DNA from: RYN-133 sp963754285
Lineage (GTDB): Bacteria; Actinomycetota; Actinomycetes; Mycobacteriales; Jatrophihabitantaceae
Length of the DNA: 64,000 nucleotides
NCBI GenBank assembly: GCA_963754285.1
Contig: CAVWFN010000006.1
Location: forward strand, 310,001 to 374,000
Direction: 5' to 3'
The notes beneath the pieces are model-generated. The model was not told where the DNA came from, did no database searches, and was given only the letters and a program-made list of their open reading frames with translations. The translations under genes were made by a program, and so were the position numbers. Shown piece by piece: positions 16,189-25,006 of the stretch; positions within the stretch are counted from its first letter, which is position 1, and each line of letters opens with the position of its first letter.

Positions 16189-16371
16189 CTATTTCTGGGC
16201 GGCTGACCCGGCCTCGTGCGCGGCGTGATCGGAGTGACCGAAGCAGACGTGCGCTTTGCAGCTGATGCACGTCGTCCTCGCCCGCGCCTCGCACTCGGAG
16301 GCCTCGCACCGCCCGTACACGAGGGTCGGGCCGTACTTCAGGGCCGGTTCGGTCCACTTTTGCGACGGCAT
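16189..16371 (-). CDS. Small zinc-finger-like protein
   Basis: 60 residues. Cys and His are arranged as a treble-clef or zinc-ribbon: RCEASEC, TTCISCKAHVCFGHSDHAAH. GC at third codon positions is very high, supporting coding. The start is uncertain. The codons just before the ATG (16372-16389) read KCEYCS, a further CxxC pair, but are preceded by a stop. After the TAG stop, the same frame continues for 28 codons of plausible sequence (SPDAPEVPAPPRADTPDGPF and on). The gene as it stands may be trimmed at either end. It follows the hydrolase-glycosyltransferase gene by 73 bases on the same strand. Confidence 0.5.
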   Translation of the reverse strand: MPSQKWTEPALKYGPTLVYGRCEASECEARARTTCISCKAHVCFGHSDHAAHEAGSAAQK

Positions 16372-16444
16372 AGAGCAATACTCGCACTTTTACCGCGGTT
16401 GAAAAAAACGAAGGAACCAAGTGGCCCGCGCTGTGGGGCCAATC

Positions 16445-18523
16445 TCACCGGACGAGGATCCCCGCCAGCTGGCGCGCCGCCTTTGCCGCGCCGTTGCGCG
16501 ACACGGGACGTGGGTTCGGCTGCTGCGCAGGCGCGGCCATGATCGCGCTCGCCAGTTTGCGCGGGTCGGTGGTTGCGAAATCCATGCGTCGTCCGGCGTT
16601 GTAGTGGTCAAGGCGATGCGACACGAAGTGTTGCTGTTCCCAGTGATTGGCCAGCGGGAAGTAGATGAACGGACGGCGCGCGGCGACCAATTCCATCGTC
16701 GTCGACAGACCGCCCTGCACGATCGCGACGTCCGCACAGGCGAGATGCTCGAACAGCGACGGGACGTAGCCGAGCTTGTCCATCCCCTCGACGTCGGGGA
16801 GCTGCGCGGGATTGAGCCGCGGCCCGGTGACCATCACCATGCGAGCGTCCGGCTGATCCTTGCGAACGATCGCGAACGCCTCCGCGGTCAGTTCGAGCAG
16901 GTCGCGGCCCACGGCCGTCCCACCGACGGCAGCGACGTAGAGCGGATAGCCGGTGCCGTAGCCGAGCCGGCGGCGCAACGCAGTCGTTCTCCGGTACGGC
17001 GCGGGGTCGAAGGGGATCACGTACGGCACGGCGGAGTACCACTGCTTGGCCCAGTCGCGGATGTTCGGCAACCCGGCACCGAACGACGCGTCCGGCAGTT
17101 CGTCGAAGCCACCGATGAACACCGACCTATCGCGCACGTAGGGGAACCGCGCAAGGTGCTCGATCATCTCGGCGTTGTAGTCGGCGCACAGGTCGGCCTC
17201 GCGGGGATCGCCGGACGGGTCGACGGGCAGGAATCCGATCACGTCCGTCAGGAACGCGAACGGCGCGATCTTGCGTTCGGGGTTCTCGTGCAGGAAGTGG
17301 TCGACCTCCCACGACTCGTCGCCGATCCAGAGGTCGTAGGGCGTATCGCGCACGACGTCGTCGAACAGCATGTAGTTGGCGCAGAGGATTTCGTCCATGC
17401 GCCGGAACGCGTAGAACGCGTGCAGGTCGTGGTTGGTCGCTTCACTTTCCCAATGCGCAGCCTCGGACGACAGCTCGGTGCTGGCCGGGTGCACGATCTC
17501 GCCCTCGGCTTCGAGCACAGCAGTGACCGGCGGCTGTGCCAGCCAGTGGATCTCGAGGTCACCGACGGTCTCGCGCAGTGCTCTCGCGATCGCGATGTCG
17601 CGCAGGACGTGTCCGAGACCGATGGGCGAGCTGACCCACAATGCGCGGCGTTTGCGTTCGCGCGCGAACAACCACGTGCTGCGCGGCGGTGCTGCAGTTG
17701 CGTGCATGTCGACGAACTCCTTGATCACGACGTTGACCAGGACGGGGTGCCGGCCATGCGGAATATGGCCGGCACCTTCGAGCACGATCAATCGGCCACC
17801 GGTCGCCGCGGCGAAACGCTGCCCGCGTTCCAGCGGCTGGCAATGGTCGGCGGTGCCGTGGATGACGAGCACCGGGCAGCCCAGCGACCGGGACAAGTCG
17901 AGTGCTTCTGCTGCCTCGGTCGGCCGCAACGGTGCGTGGGTGCGCGAGGTCAGGGTCGCCACGTCGGTCTGACCGGTCCACTCGACGAGGTCGTCATACA
18001 GCTTCGACGAATACGGCTCAGGAGTCAGCCGTGTGGTGTGGTACTCGGTCCACCCCTCGAAGTCGCCCTGCCACTGCGGTGCGTCGACCGGGTCGAGCGG
18101 GTTCGGCTGCGGTGCGAGCGGATGGACGCCAGGTGCGATCGCTACCAGCCCGCGAACCCGGCCGGGGTTGTTGTGTGCAAGCAGGATCGACCACTTGATG
18201 CCCGAGCACAACGCGACCAGGACGGCCGAATCGGTGTCGGTCGCATCGAGCACGGCCGCGGCGTCGGCGGCATTGATCTCGTCCGAGTAGGCGTCCGAGC
18301 CGACCGGGCGCCCCGATCCCCCGTTGCCGCGCGGGTCGATGGTGATCACCCGGAAGTGGCGCGCGAGATACGGGACCTGAGCCTTCCACTGGCGCCCGTC
18401 GACGACCGGGAACGTGCCCATCAGCACGACCGTCGTCGCGCCCGTCCCGAACACTTCGTAGTGGATCGGTACGCCGTCGCGGTCGACGTCGCCGACGTGG
18501 TCGGGTTCCCGCGCGCGCATCAC
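16445..18523 (-). CDS. Alpha/beta hydrolase fused to UGT-type glycosyltransferase
   Basis: 692 residues, two domains. Residues about 15-280 are an alpha/beta hydrolase: oxyanion region LMGTFPVVDGRQW, DPRGNGGSGRP, acid in HGTADHCQP, and His in GAGHIPHGRHP. The nucleophile elbow reads VALCSGIKW, so Cys106 stands where Ser is usual. Residues about 290-690 are a GT-B glycosyltransferase of the UGT/MurG type: SSPIGLGHVLRDIAIARALR at the N-domain and GLSTTMELVAARRPFIYFPL with HWEQQHFV at the sugar-nucleotide site. The product may be a glycosylated lipid or secondary metabolite. GTG at 18523 (or ATG at 18520) overlaps the stop of the upstream hydrolase, so both are coupled. Confidence 0.8.
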   Translation of the reverse strand: MMRAREPDHVGDVDRDGVPIHYEVFGTGATTVVLMGTFPVVDGRQWKAQVPYLARHFRVITIDPRGNGGSGRPVGSDAYSDEINAADAAAVLDATDTDSAVLVALCSGIKWSILLAHNNPGRVRGLVAIAPGVHPLAPQPNPLDPVDAPQWQGDFEGWTEYHTTRLTPEPYSSKLYDDLVEWTGQTDVATLTSRTHAPLRPTEAAEALDLSRSLGCPVLVIHGTADHCQPLERGQRFAAATGGRLIVLEGAGHIPHGRHPVLVNVVIKEFVDMHATAAPPRSTWLFARERKRRALWVSSPIGLGHVLRDIAIARALRETVGDLEIHWLAQPPVTAVLEAEGEIVHPASTELSSEAAHWESEATNHDLHAFYAFRRMDEILCANYMLFDDVVRDTPYDLWIGDESWEVDHFLHENPERKIAPFAFLTDVIGFLPVDPSGDPREADLCADYNAEMIEHLARFPYVRDRSVFIGGFDELPDASFGAGLPNIRDWAKQWYSAVPYVIPFDPAPYRRTTALRRRLGYGTGYPLYVAAVGGTAVGRDLLELTAEAFAIVRKDQPDARMVMVTGPRLNPAQLPDVEGMDKLGYVPSLFEHLACADVAIVQGGLSTTMELVAARRPFIYFPLANHWEQQHFVSHRLDHYNAGRRMDFATTDPRKLASAIMAAPAQQPNPRPVSRNGAAKAARQLAGILVR

Positions 18524-19407
18524 ACGCTCACCGACTCGACGAAGCGCCGCAGCACGAGGTTGAACCGAACCGGGTGTCGCGCCTGTACGCAGTGCCCGCC
18601 ACCGGCGAACACCTCGATACCGCAGCCGAGCGCGCCGGCGAGCAGCTTCGACGTGTGCACGCCGACGATCCGGTCGTCGTCGCCGTGGATGACGAGCGAC
18701 GGGCAGCGCACGAGACGCGCCAAGCGCTCGGCCTCCGAATCCCCGGACGGGCCGTCCTCGACGTCACCGAGGTACGGCGCGTGCTCGACCGCGATCAGCG
18801 TTTCGGCGTCGGTCTGGAGCGTCCATTCGACGGCGTCGTCGACCTGCTTGGACGAATGGAGCTCGCTGAACACCTCGCCGAAGAAGAACTCGGCGAATCC
18901 CCGCAGATCGCGTCGCCAGTACTCGGCGTTGTAGCGCCCCCAGCCGACGTCGGTGACGCACGGATCGTCGAAGCGCTGCACCCAGCAACTCGGCACCTCT
19001 TGCTGCCACCGCACCGACGTCGCGACGAACACGGCCGCCGCGACCCGGTCCGGGTGCGCGACCGCGAGTTGCAGCACCACGCGGCCCCCCATCGACAGGC
19101 CGACGCACACCGCCGACGGCGTGTCGGTCGCGTCCAGCACCGCAACGGCGTCCTCGACCAGTTCGGCGTCCGCGTGTGCCTGCGGATCCAGCGGACGGTC
19201 CGAGCGGCCGTTGCCGCGTGGATCGAAGACGATCACTCGGAAGTGCCGAGCAAGGTAGGGCACCTGCAGCTTCCACACCCGCGAGTCGAGCGTCGCCCAC
19301 GTCGGCAGGAGCAGGATCGTCGTAGGACCGGCGCCGTACTCCTCCCAGTACAGGCGCACGCCGGACCGCACGGCATAGCCGCAACGGTCCGGCGTCGTCG
19401 CCCTCAT
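18520..19407 (-). CDS. Alpha/beta hydrolase
   Basis: 295 residues. Complete catalytic set: Ser in CVGLSMGGRV, Asp in VIHGDDDRIVG and His in FAGGGHCVQARHP. It shares the landmark PYLARHFRVIVFDPRGNGRS and the overall spacing with the hydrolase half of the neighbouring fusion protein, so the two are clearly paralogues. This DPRGNGRS type is also found attached to adenylate cyclase and LuxR-type regulators in actinobacteria. The substrate is unknown; an ester or lactone is likely. A GTG at 19416 with AGGGGAC upstream is an alternative start. It overlaps the fusion gene by 4 bases. Confidence 0.85.
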   Translation of the reverse strand: MRATTPDRCGYAVRSGVRLYWEEYGAGPTTILLLPTWATLDSRVWKLQVPYLARHFRVIVFDPRGNGRSDRPLDPQAHADAELVEDAVAVLDATDTPSAVCVGLSMGGRVVLQLAVAHPDRVAAAVFVATSVRWQQEVPSCWVQRFDDPCVTDVGWGRYNAEYWRRDLRGFAEFFFGEVFSELHSSKQVDDAVEWTLQTDAETLIAVEHAPYLGDVEDGPSGDSEAERLARLVRCPSLVIHGDDDRIVGVHTSKLLAGALGCGIEVFAGGGHCVQARHPVRFNLVLRRFVESVSV

Positions 19408-19453
19408 TCCGCTCACTGTCCCCTGTTCGGCGACTCTGCGCAGCACTCGGAAA

Positions 19454-20503
19454 TCACGGACGGGCCTCGTACACGATGTTGAACGGCGTCTCGGCCACGC
19501 GCTGGAATCGGGTGAACCCGGCACGGTGCACGACCTCGCCGATCGCCCGCTCCCCCGCCTGCGCACCGAGCGAGTACCCGCCCGGTTGCGAGATCGCGTT
19601 CGGCACGCACAGGAACGTCGAGAAGCCGTAGTAGACGCGGCCGACCGGGTTCAGGTTGTCGGCCACCGTGTCGCCGGCGAACGGCTCGACGATCAGCCAG
19701 CTGCCGTCGTCGGCGAGCGACTGCCGGATGTGGGTGGCGGCACCCGTCGGGTCACCCATGTCGTGCAGGCAGTCGAAGGTCGTCACGAGGTCATAGCCGG
19801 TGCCTGCGAAGGTCTGCGCCGAAGCCACCTCGAACGAGATCCGGTCGCCGACGCCCGCGTCAGCTGCACGTTTCTCGGCGAGTTCGATCGACCCGTCGTG
19901 GTAGTCGCATCCGACCAATGTGCTCGCCGGGTACGTCTCGGCCATCAAGATGGTCGACGCGCCGAGTCCGCAGCCCACGTCCGCGACCTTCGCGCCCGCC
20001 TGCAGCTTCGCCTCGACACCGTCCATCGCCGGGATCCAGCTCGTGGTGAGGTTGGCCAGGTAGCCCGGACGGAAGAACTGCTCGCAGCCGACGAACACAT
20101 CGCTGTCGTGTTCGTGCCATCCGATTCCCGCACCCGTCCGGAACGCGTCGCTCACCCGCGCTTCGGAGCGCAGGGAGCCGAGCGCCAGTACGAACGCCCC
20201 CGGTGCGTACACGGCGCCGTTCGGATCGGCCAGGACGAACGCCTGCTCCTCGCTGAGCGAGTAGGTGTCGGAGTCGGCGTCGTACTGGACGTACCCGCCT
20301 GCAGCCTGCCCGCGCAGCCATTCGGCCACGTAGCGCGGGTCGCAGTCGGTGCGGTGCGCCAGGTCGTCCGACGAGCCCGGTGTTGCGGCCAGCGCCTGAT
20401 AGAGACCGAGACGGTGACCGACCACCACATTGCCCGCAGCCATCGTCGCGCCCAGGTCGGTGACGAACCGTCCGAGCATCTCGTTCAGCTTGTTCTCGTC
20501 CAT
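19454..20503 (-). CDS. SAM-dependent methyltransferase with winged-helix N-domain
   Basis: 349 residues. The first 100 residues form the winged-helix dimerisation domain of small-molecule methyltransferases (VVVGHRLGLYQALAATPGSS, then RYVAEWLRGQAAGGYV). The Rossmann domain has motif I VADVGCGLGASTILMAE, the acidic residue in VGCDYHDGSIE and FDCLHDMGDP. It matches the mycobacterial Rv2258c-type group, whose substrates are poorly known. It lies between the LuxR-type regulator and the hydrolase genes on the same strand and probably methylates the compound handled by this cluster. Confidence 0.87.
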   Translation of the reverse strand: MDENKLNEMLGRFVTDLGATMAAGNVVVGHRLGLYQALAATPGSSDDLAHRTDCDPRYVAEWLRGQAAGGYVQYDADSDTYSLSEEQAFVLADPNGAVYAPGAFVLALGSLRSEARVSDAFRTGAGIGWHEHDSDVFVGCEQFFRPGYLANLTTSWIPAMDGVEAKLQAGAKVADVGCGLGASTILMAETYPASTLVGCDYHDGSIELAEKRAADAGVGDRISFEVASAQTFAGTGYDLVTTFDCLHDMGDPTGAATHIRQSLADDGSWLIVEPFAGDTVADNLNPVGRVYYGFSTFLCVPNAISQPGGYSLGAQAGERAIGEVVHRAGFTRFQRVAETPFNIVYEARP

Positions 20504-20585
20504 CGTGTGTGTTCCCCCTCGAGATCGACACGTCGACCACGCTTGTGGTCTGCACCCTGTCTAGAAATCGAGGGCGGCCGGGGCC

Positions 20586-20599
20586 ATAGGGGGAACCCC
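20586..20599 (-). terminator. Short GC hairpin after the regulator gene
   Basis: AGGGG and CCCCT are separated by two or three bases directly after the stop of the LuxR-type regulator, forming a compact 5-bp hairpin in the transcript. There is no T-run. It may slow or partly end transcription before the methyltransferase gene. Confidence 0.3.
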
Positions 20600-22906
20600 T
20601 TATGCGGGCCGCTCGGGGTGGGTGCTGACCCATGCAGCCACACCCGCTCGGCTCGGCACGTTCAGCCTGCTCATGATGTTGCTGACGTGGATCTCGGCAG
20701 TCTTCTCGCTGATCCCGAGCGAGCGTGCGATCTGGCGATTCGTGCTCCCCGTGGCGACCAGCGCGGCGACCTCGGCCTGCCGGCGGGTGAGGGCGACCGG
20801 CGCGGCCTCGATCGATGCAGGTGCCGCGATGCTCGCTGCCAGAGTGAGGACGGCGGCGCGGCCGGCGGTACGTCCGGCGTGTTTCGCGTGGTCGGCACCT
20901 GCTCGACCGAGTGCTGAATTCAGCGCGCCCTCTACGGTCGCGAGCCTGGTCAACTCCGGTTCGGTCGGCGTCGTCACACCGAGCTGCCGATGGGTCTGGG
21001 CGGCGCCGAGCAGCCGCCCGGCTGCCGCGCACTGCCCGCGGTCGACCGCTACGCGAGCCAACGCCTCGAGGCACTGCGCGCTGCCGCGCCGGTCGCCTAC
21101 CTCGTCGTGCACCACAACCGACCGGCCGAGCAGAGCGGCCGCCTCGTCGACGGCGCCGCGATCAAGCAATGCGGTGGCGAGCGCCCGCATCGTCTGCGCG
21201 ACGGCCCAGTCGTACTCGAGATCCTCGAAGTAGGTCAGTGCCTCGCGCAGCAGCGGCTCGGCACTCGCTCGATCGGCCGGATCGGGCGCGTCGACCATGA
21301 GCACCCCCAGGTCGAACGCCGACCACGCCGTGCCCCGGACATTGCCCCGGCGCTGGCAGATGGCGCGGGCCGCACGGTAGTTGCGCACGGCCTCTTGCTG
21401 GCGCCTGAGCCCGCTCGCCACATGGCCGAGGAAGGACAGCGCGACCGCTTCGCGACGCTCGTCGCCGCGAGCGGCACTGAGTCGCACCGCCGACCGCAGT
21501 TCAGCGTCTGCCTCGATCAACTCGTCGAGACCGAGTCCGGCCACGCCGGCCGCGATCGACATGGCCGTCCGCGCCTCCGCGTCGATCCTGCCCGCCACGT
21601 CGTCCGACGGAGGTAGCGCGGCGATGCCACGAAAGGCCGCCAGCACGGCGGGTGCCTGCACCAGCGAGCCGTGAATGTGGCCGTACCACGCCAGCGCAAC
21701 TCCGAGCCACACCTGCTCCAGGCCCGTACCGACGTGGTCGAATGCCACGCTCAGATCGGGATGCACCGCCTCGAAGTCGGCCCAGGTGGCCGCGGTGTTC
21801 TCCTCGTCCGTGCCGACAGTGGCTTCCCAGCCCCGTCCGATGGCGGCGAAGTAGGCGGCGTGCCGGTCTCGTGCCGCGTCCTGCTCGCCGCTGGCCGCCA
21901 GCTGCTCGGCGGCGAAGTCGCGGATGCTGGCGAGCATCGTGAACCGCGCGACCCCGTCGGTCGCGACACGCTGGAGCAGACTCTGTTCGAGCAGCACCTC
22001 GATCGCCGCGACGACGACCTGTTCCGGCAAGCCGGCCACCGCTTGGGCCGCCGCAACCGTCCACGCCCCGACGAGCACGCTCAGGCGCCGGAACACGGTC
22101 CGTTCCGCCTCCGGCAACAGGTCATGGCTCCACTCGATCGCTGACACCAACGTGCGGTGCCGCGGCGGGGCGTCGCGAGGCGCACCGGACAACGAGACCG
22201 TCCGATGCTCGAGCCGGAAGGCGAGCTCGCTCGGGGTGAAGACCCGCAGCCGTGCCGCGGCCAACTCCAACGCGAGCGGCAACCCGTCGAGCCGTAAGCA
22301 CACCTCAGCGAGAGGACGCGCCGTCCGCCGAGTCAGCGCGACATGCGCCGGTGCCCGCGCGAGTAGAAGTTCGACTGACGGATTACGCGCCAACTCCGCG
22401 ACGTCGTCGGTGCCGGTCTCGGCCGGGAGCGCCAGTGGCGGAACGGGAAACTCAACCTCGGCGACCAGGTGGAGTCGTTGTCGACTCGTCGCGAGAATCC
22501 GCGCGCGAGCAATCCCGTCGAGCACCACACTGATCGCGGCCGCGACGTCGGAAAGGTGCTCACAGTTGTCGACGACGAGCAACACCTCGAGGCCCGCGAA
22601 CCGTGCCACGAGCGAATCGAGGGTCGGCGAGCCGTCGTGCGGGGCGCCGAGCGCGCGGGCGAACTCGGCCAGGACGTGCGCCGGGTTACGGATCGGTCCG
22701 AGCTCGACCCAGGCCACCCCATCGGCATAGCCAGGTGCGAGCGCAGTCGCGAGGTGAAGCGCCAGCGAGGTCTTGCCGACACCGGGCGGTCCGGTGAGCG
22801 TGATCAGGCGTGCTGGTCCGGACAGCAGCTCTCGCAGCGTCGACATCTCGTCGGAACGCCCGACGAGTGTCGACGCAGCGAGCGGGAGCGGGCGGCCAGC
22901 AGCCAC
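20600..22906 (-). CDS. AAA/NB-ARC-type ATPase regulator with LuxR DNA-binding domain
   Basis: 768 residues. The N-terminal STAND-type ATPase has Walker A TGPPGVGKTSLAL (about 38-50) and Walker B EVLLVVDNCEHL. A long helical repeat (TPR-like) region spans about 330-680. The C-terminal LuxR helix-turn-helix reads LTRRQAEVAALVATGSTNRQ, then IARSLGISEKTAEIHVSNIM. Such proteins bind an inducer or a partner through the repeats and activate nearby genes. Its start is 9 bases from the end of the MFS gene, so it belongs to the same transcript and probably regulates this cluster. Confidence 0.88.
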   Translation of the reverse strand: MAAGRPLPLAASTLVGRSDEMSTLRELLSGPARLITLTGPPGVGKTSLALHLATALAPGYADGVAWVELGPIRNPAHVLAEFARALGAPHDGSPTLDSLVARFAGLEVLLVVDNCEHLSDVAAAISVVLDGIARARILATSRQRLHLVAEVEFPVPPLALPAETGTDDVAELARNPSVELLLARAPAHVALTRRTARPLAEVCLRLDGLPLALELAAARLRVFTPSELAFRLEHRTVSLSGAPRDAPPRHRTLVSAIEWSHDLLPEAERTVFRRLSVLVGAWTVAAAQAVAGLPEQVVVAAIEVLLEQSLLQRVATDGVARFTMLASIRDFAAEQLAASGEQDAARDRHAAYFAAIGRGWEATVGTDEENTAATWADFEAVHPDLSVAFDHVGTGLEQVWLGVALAWYGHIHGSLVQAPAVLAAFRGIAALPPSDDVAGRIDAEARTAMSIAAGVAGLGLDELIEADAELRSAVRLSAARGDERREAVALSFLGHVASGLRRQQEAVRNYRAARAICQRRGNVRGTAWSAFDLGVLMVDAPDPADRASAEPLLREALTYFEDLEYDWAVAQTMRALATALLDRGAVDEAAALLGRSVVVHDEVGDRRGSAQCLEALARVAVDRGQCAAAGRLLGAAQTHRQLGVTTPTEPELTRLATVEGALNSALGRAGADHAKHAGRTAGRAAVLTLAASIAAPASIEAAPVALTRRQAEVAALVATGSTNRQIARSLGISEKTAEIHVSNIMSRLNVPSRAGVAAWVSTHPERPA

Positions 22907-22915
22907 TGCGCGATC

Positions 22916-24331
22916 CTACGACGCGACCTTGCGGGGCAAGAGTCGCCAGCCGAGCGCGAGGCCGACAGCAAAGACTACGACCGCGATCCAGAATCCGTAG
23001 GTCATCGCATCGGCGACATTCGCGATGCGGTCCTGCGGAGCAACGCTCGGATTTTCATGCGCGAGGATCACCGATCCGATGACGGCGACGCCGAGCGTCC
23101 CGCCGAGTTGACGCACCGTCTGCACGATGCCTGAGGCCTGCGTTCGGTCCTCGGGTGCTACCCGACTGAGCGCATCTGTGTTGATCGGTGAGAACACGAG
23201 CCCGAGACCGAACCCGACCAGCGCCATGCCGGGGATCTTCGACACGTACGCGATGTCGGTCAATGCGAGCGTCCACGCAAGCGCCCCGACAGTCGCAATC
23301 GTCAGACCGACCAGCAGCGGCGGCCGAGCACCGGAGCGGTCGTACCACCGTCCCGCCACCTGTGCGCCGATCATCAACGGAAGCACGAGCGCCAGGGCCG
23401 AGAAGCCGGCCTCGACAGGCGAGTAACCGAGCAGGTTCTGCGCGTACAGCGAGGCATACAGCGTCATTGCGAGCATGCCGAACTGCACGACGAAGAGCAC
23501 AAGAGAGTCGCCGGTGAAAGCGCGGATGCGAAACAGCCGAACGTCAACCAGTGGTTCGCTGTCACGTAGCTGCAGTACGACGAACAGCGTGAGTGCGCCG
23601 ATGCCGGCAGCGAGCAAGCCGAGGGTGCGAGACGAGCCCCATCCCCACGCGGAGGACTGCTGCAACGCGTACACCGTGCCGGCAACGCCGGCCATGAGCA
23701 GGACGGCGTGCGGGATGTTGATGCGCAGGTTCGGCCGGCGCGGGTTGTCCGGCGCTGCAAAGTGCACCAACGCGAGCGCAGCGATCGCGACCGGAACGTT
23801 GATCCAGAACACCGCTCGCCACGTCCACCATTGGGTGAACGACCCACCGAGCAACGGTCCCAAGGCCAGAAAGATCTGGCTGATGCCCACATAGACGCCC
23901 ATCGCACGGCCGCGTATCGATGCCGGGAACGCGGCCATCACGATGCTCGCCGTTACTGGCGTCATCAGTGCCGCACCGAGACCTTGCGCGACGCGTGCAG
24001 CAATCATGGTGGTGCCGTCGGGCGCAAGCCCACAGCAGGCCGATGCAAGGACGAATACCGAGACGCCGATCCGGAAGGTCGTGACCGGCCCCAGTTTCGA
24101 GCCGAGCTTGCCGCCGAGGGCCACCGCTGCGGCCATGGCGAGCACGTAGGCGTTGACGACCCACTGGGCGGCTGAGGCGCTCAATGGAAGATCGCGCGAC
24201 ATTGTCGGCAGGGCGACACTGACGACGGTCTGGTCGAGCATGATCATCGACAGACTGCCGGTCATCGCAACCAGCGTGAGCCAACTGCGCTTGGAGACCG
24301 CGGGCGTCAGCGTCGCCGTTGTCGTCGTCAT
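22916..24331 (-). CDS. MFS drug-type exporter (DHA2 / EmrB-QacA family)
   Basis: 471 residues, 12-14 membrane helices. Family landmarks are the motif D1 region MIMLDQTVVSVALPTM, AAQWVVNAYVLAMAAAVALG, GRAMGVYVGISQIFLALGPL (motif C-like) and WRAVFWINVPVAIAAL. These are proton antiporters that export drugs or metabolites. The gene overlaps the upstream membrane-protein gene by 4 bases and is followed closely by the LuxR-type regulator, so it is probably the exporter for a product made or modified by the downstream enzymes. The substrate is inferred only from context. Confidence 0.9.
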   Translation of the reverse strand: MTTTTATLTPAVSKRSWLTLVAMTGSLSMIMLDQTVVSVALPTMSRDLPLSASAAQWVVNAYVLAMAAAVALGGKLGSKLGPVTTFRIGVSVFVLASACCGLAPDGTTMIAARVAQGLGAALMTPVTASIVMAAFPASIRGRAMGVYVGISQIFLALGPLLGGSFTQWWTWRAVFWINVPVAIAALALVHFAAPDNPRRPNLRINIPHAVLLMAGVAGTVYALQQSSAWGWGSSRTLGLLAAGIGALTLFVVLQLRDSEPLVDVRLFRIRAFTGDSLVLFVVQFGMLAMTLYASLYAQNLLGYSPVEAGFSALALVLPLMIGAQVAGRWYDRSGARPPLLVGLTIATVGALAWTLALTDIAYVSKIPGMALVGFGLGLVFSPINTDALSRVAPEDRTQASGIVQTVRQLGGTLGVAVIGSVILAHENPSVAPQDRIANVADAMTYGFWIAVVVFAVGLALGWRLLPRKVAS

Positions 24332-24918
24332 GCCGGGCTCGCCACGGCCGACTCGCCCGCGATGCGTTCGGTCGACTTCATCCCGGTGAGCACGACGAAT
24401 ACCGGCACGCCCCAGTTGAGTGCGAGATTGAGAATCGGACGCTCATGGCCCGCCGCGGCAAGTGCGCCGGCGATGAGGTGCGAGCAGGCCATCAGCGCGA
24501 TCAGGCCGGCCCAGACGAGACTGATCCGCCGGTTGGTCGCGCGGAAGACCGGGCTGCCCCAGTAGCGGCGGTCGACGCGTGCTCGCGCGTACTGCTCGGA
24601 GAACGGCACCGTGTACACCGAGACGAGCATGACCACGGCCAGCACGACGGCGCAGCCGCCTCGGCCGTAGTCGACCAGCCACTGGCGAGTGTGCTCGTCG
24701 CCGCTGAAGCCGAGCGCGGCCAGCGCCGCGAACGTGATCACGCCGGCGACATCGATGATCTTGACGCCGTCCTGCACCGCTCCGCGCACGGCCAGGACGA
24801 GCGAGCCGAGGCCGGCGATGAGCGCGGCCACGCCAACGGCATCCGTACCGATGTGTTCGGCGATCATCGAGAACAGGATCCACGGCGCCAGCGCGAGGAA
24901 CATGCCGAGGTTTTTCAT
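24328..24918 (-). CDS. Polytopic membrane protein of unknown function
   Basis: 196 residues from the ATG at 24918, with AAGGAG 5 bases upstream. Five or six hydrophobic helices (LALAPWILFSMIAEHIG, AGVITFAALAALGF, AVVLAVVMLVSVYTV, LVWAGLIALMACSHLIAG, LNLALNWGVPVFVV) separated by short loops, one holding YARARVDRRYWGSP. No family recognised with confidence; the pattern is like small integral membrane proteins annotated as hypothetical in actinobacteria. ATGA overlap with the MFS gene indicates translational coupling and a likely common function. Confidence 0.7.
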   Translation of the reverse strand: MKNLGMFLALAPWILFSMIAEHIGTDAVGVAALIAGLGSLVLAVRGAVQDGVKIIDVAGVITFAALAALGFSGDEHTRQWLVDYGRGGCAVVLAVVMLVSVYTVPFSEQYARARVDRRYWGSPVFRATNRRISLVWAGLIALMACSHLIAGALAAAGHERPILNLALNWGVPVFVVLTGMKSTERIAGESAVASPA

Positions 24919-25006
24919 TGCAACTCCTTTGTCGAGGTCTGTTTTGACCCTCGCGGAGTTCGTGCCACGCAACATCCGCCGAACGACGCAGGTTTTCCTG
25001 CCAGTC

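Noticed and set aside
16091..16420. 109-codon minus-strand frame with TTG start overlapping the zinc-finger gene
   Set aside because: Its translation is out of frame with the Cys/His motifs; the run of seven A at 16402-16408 was considered as a frameshift site, but an in-frame TAA at 16390-16392 stands between it and the KCEYC codons.
16421..18934. 837-codon plus-strand open frame
   Set aside because: Antisense to the hydrolase-glycosyltransferase fusion, which has clear motifs; the plus translation has none.
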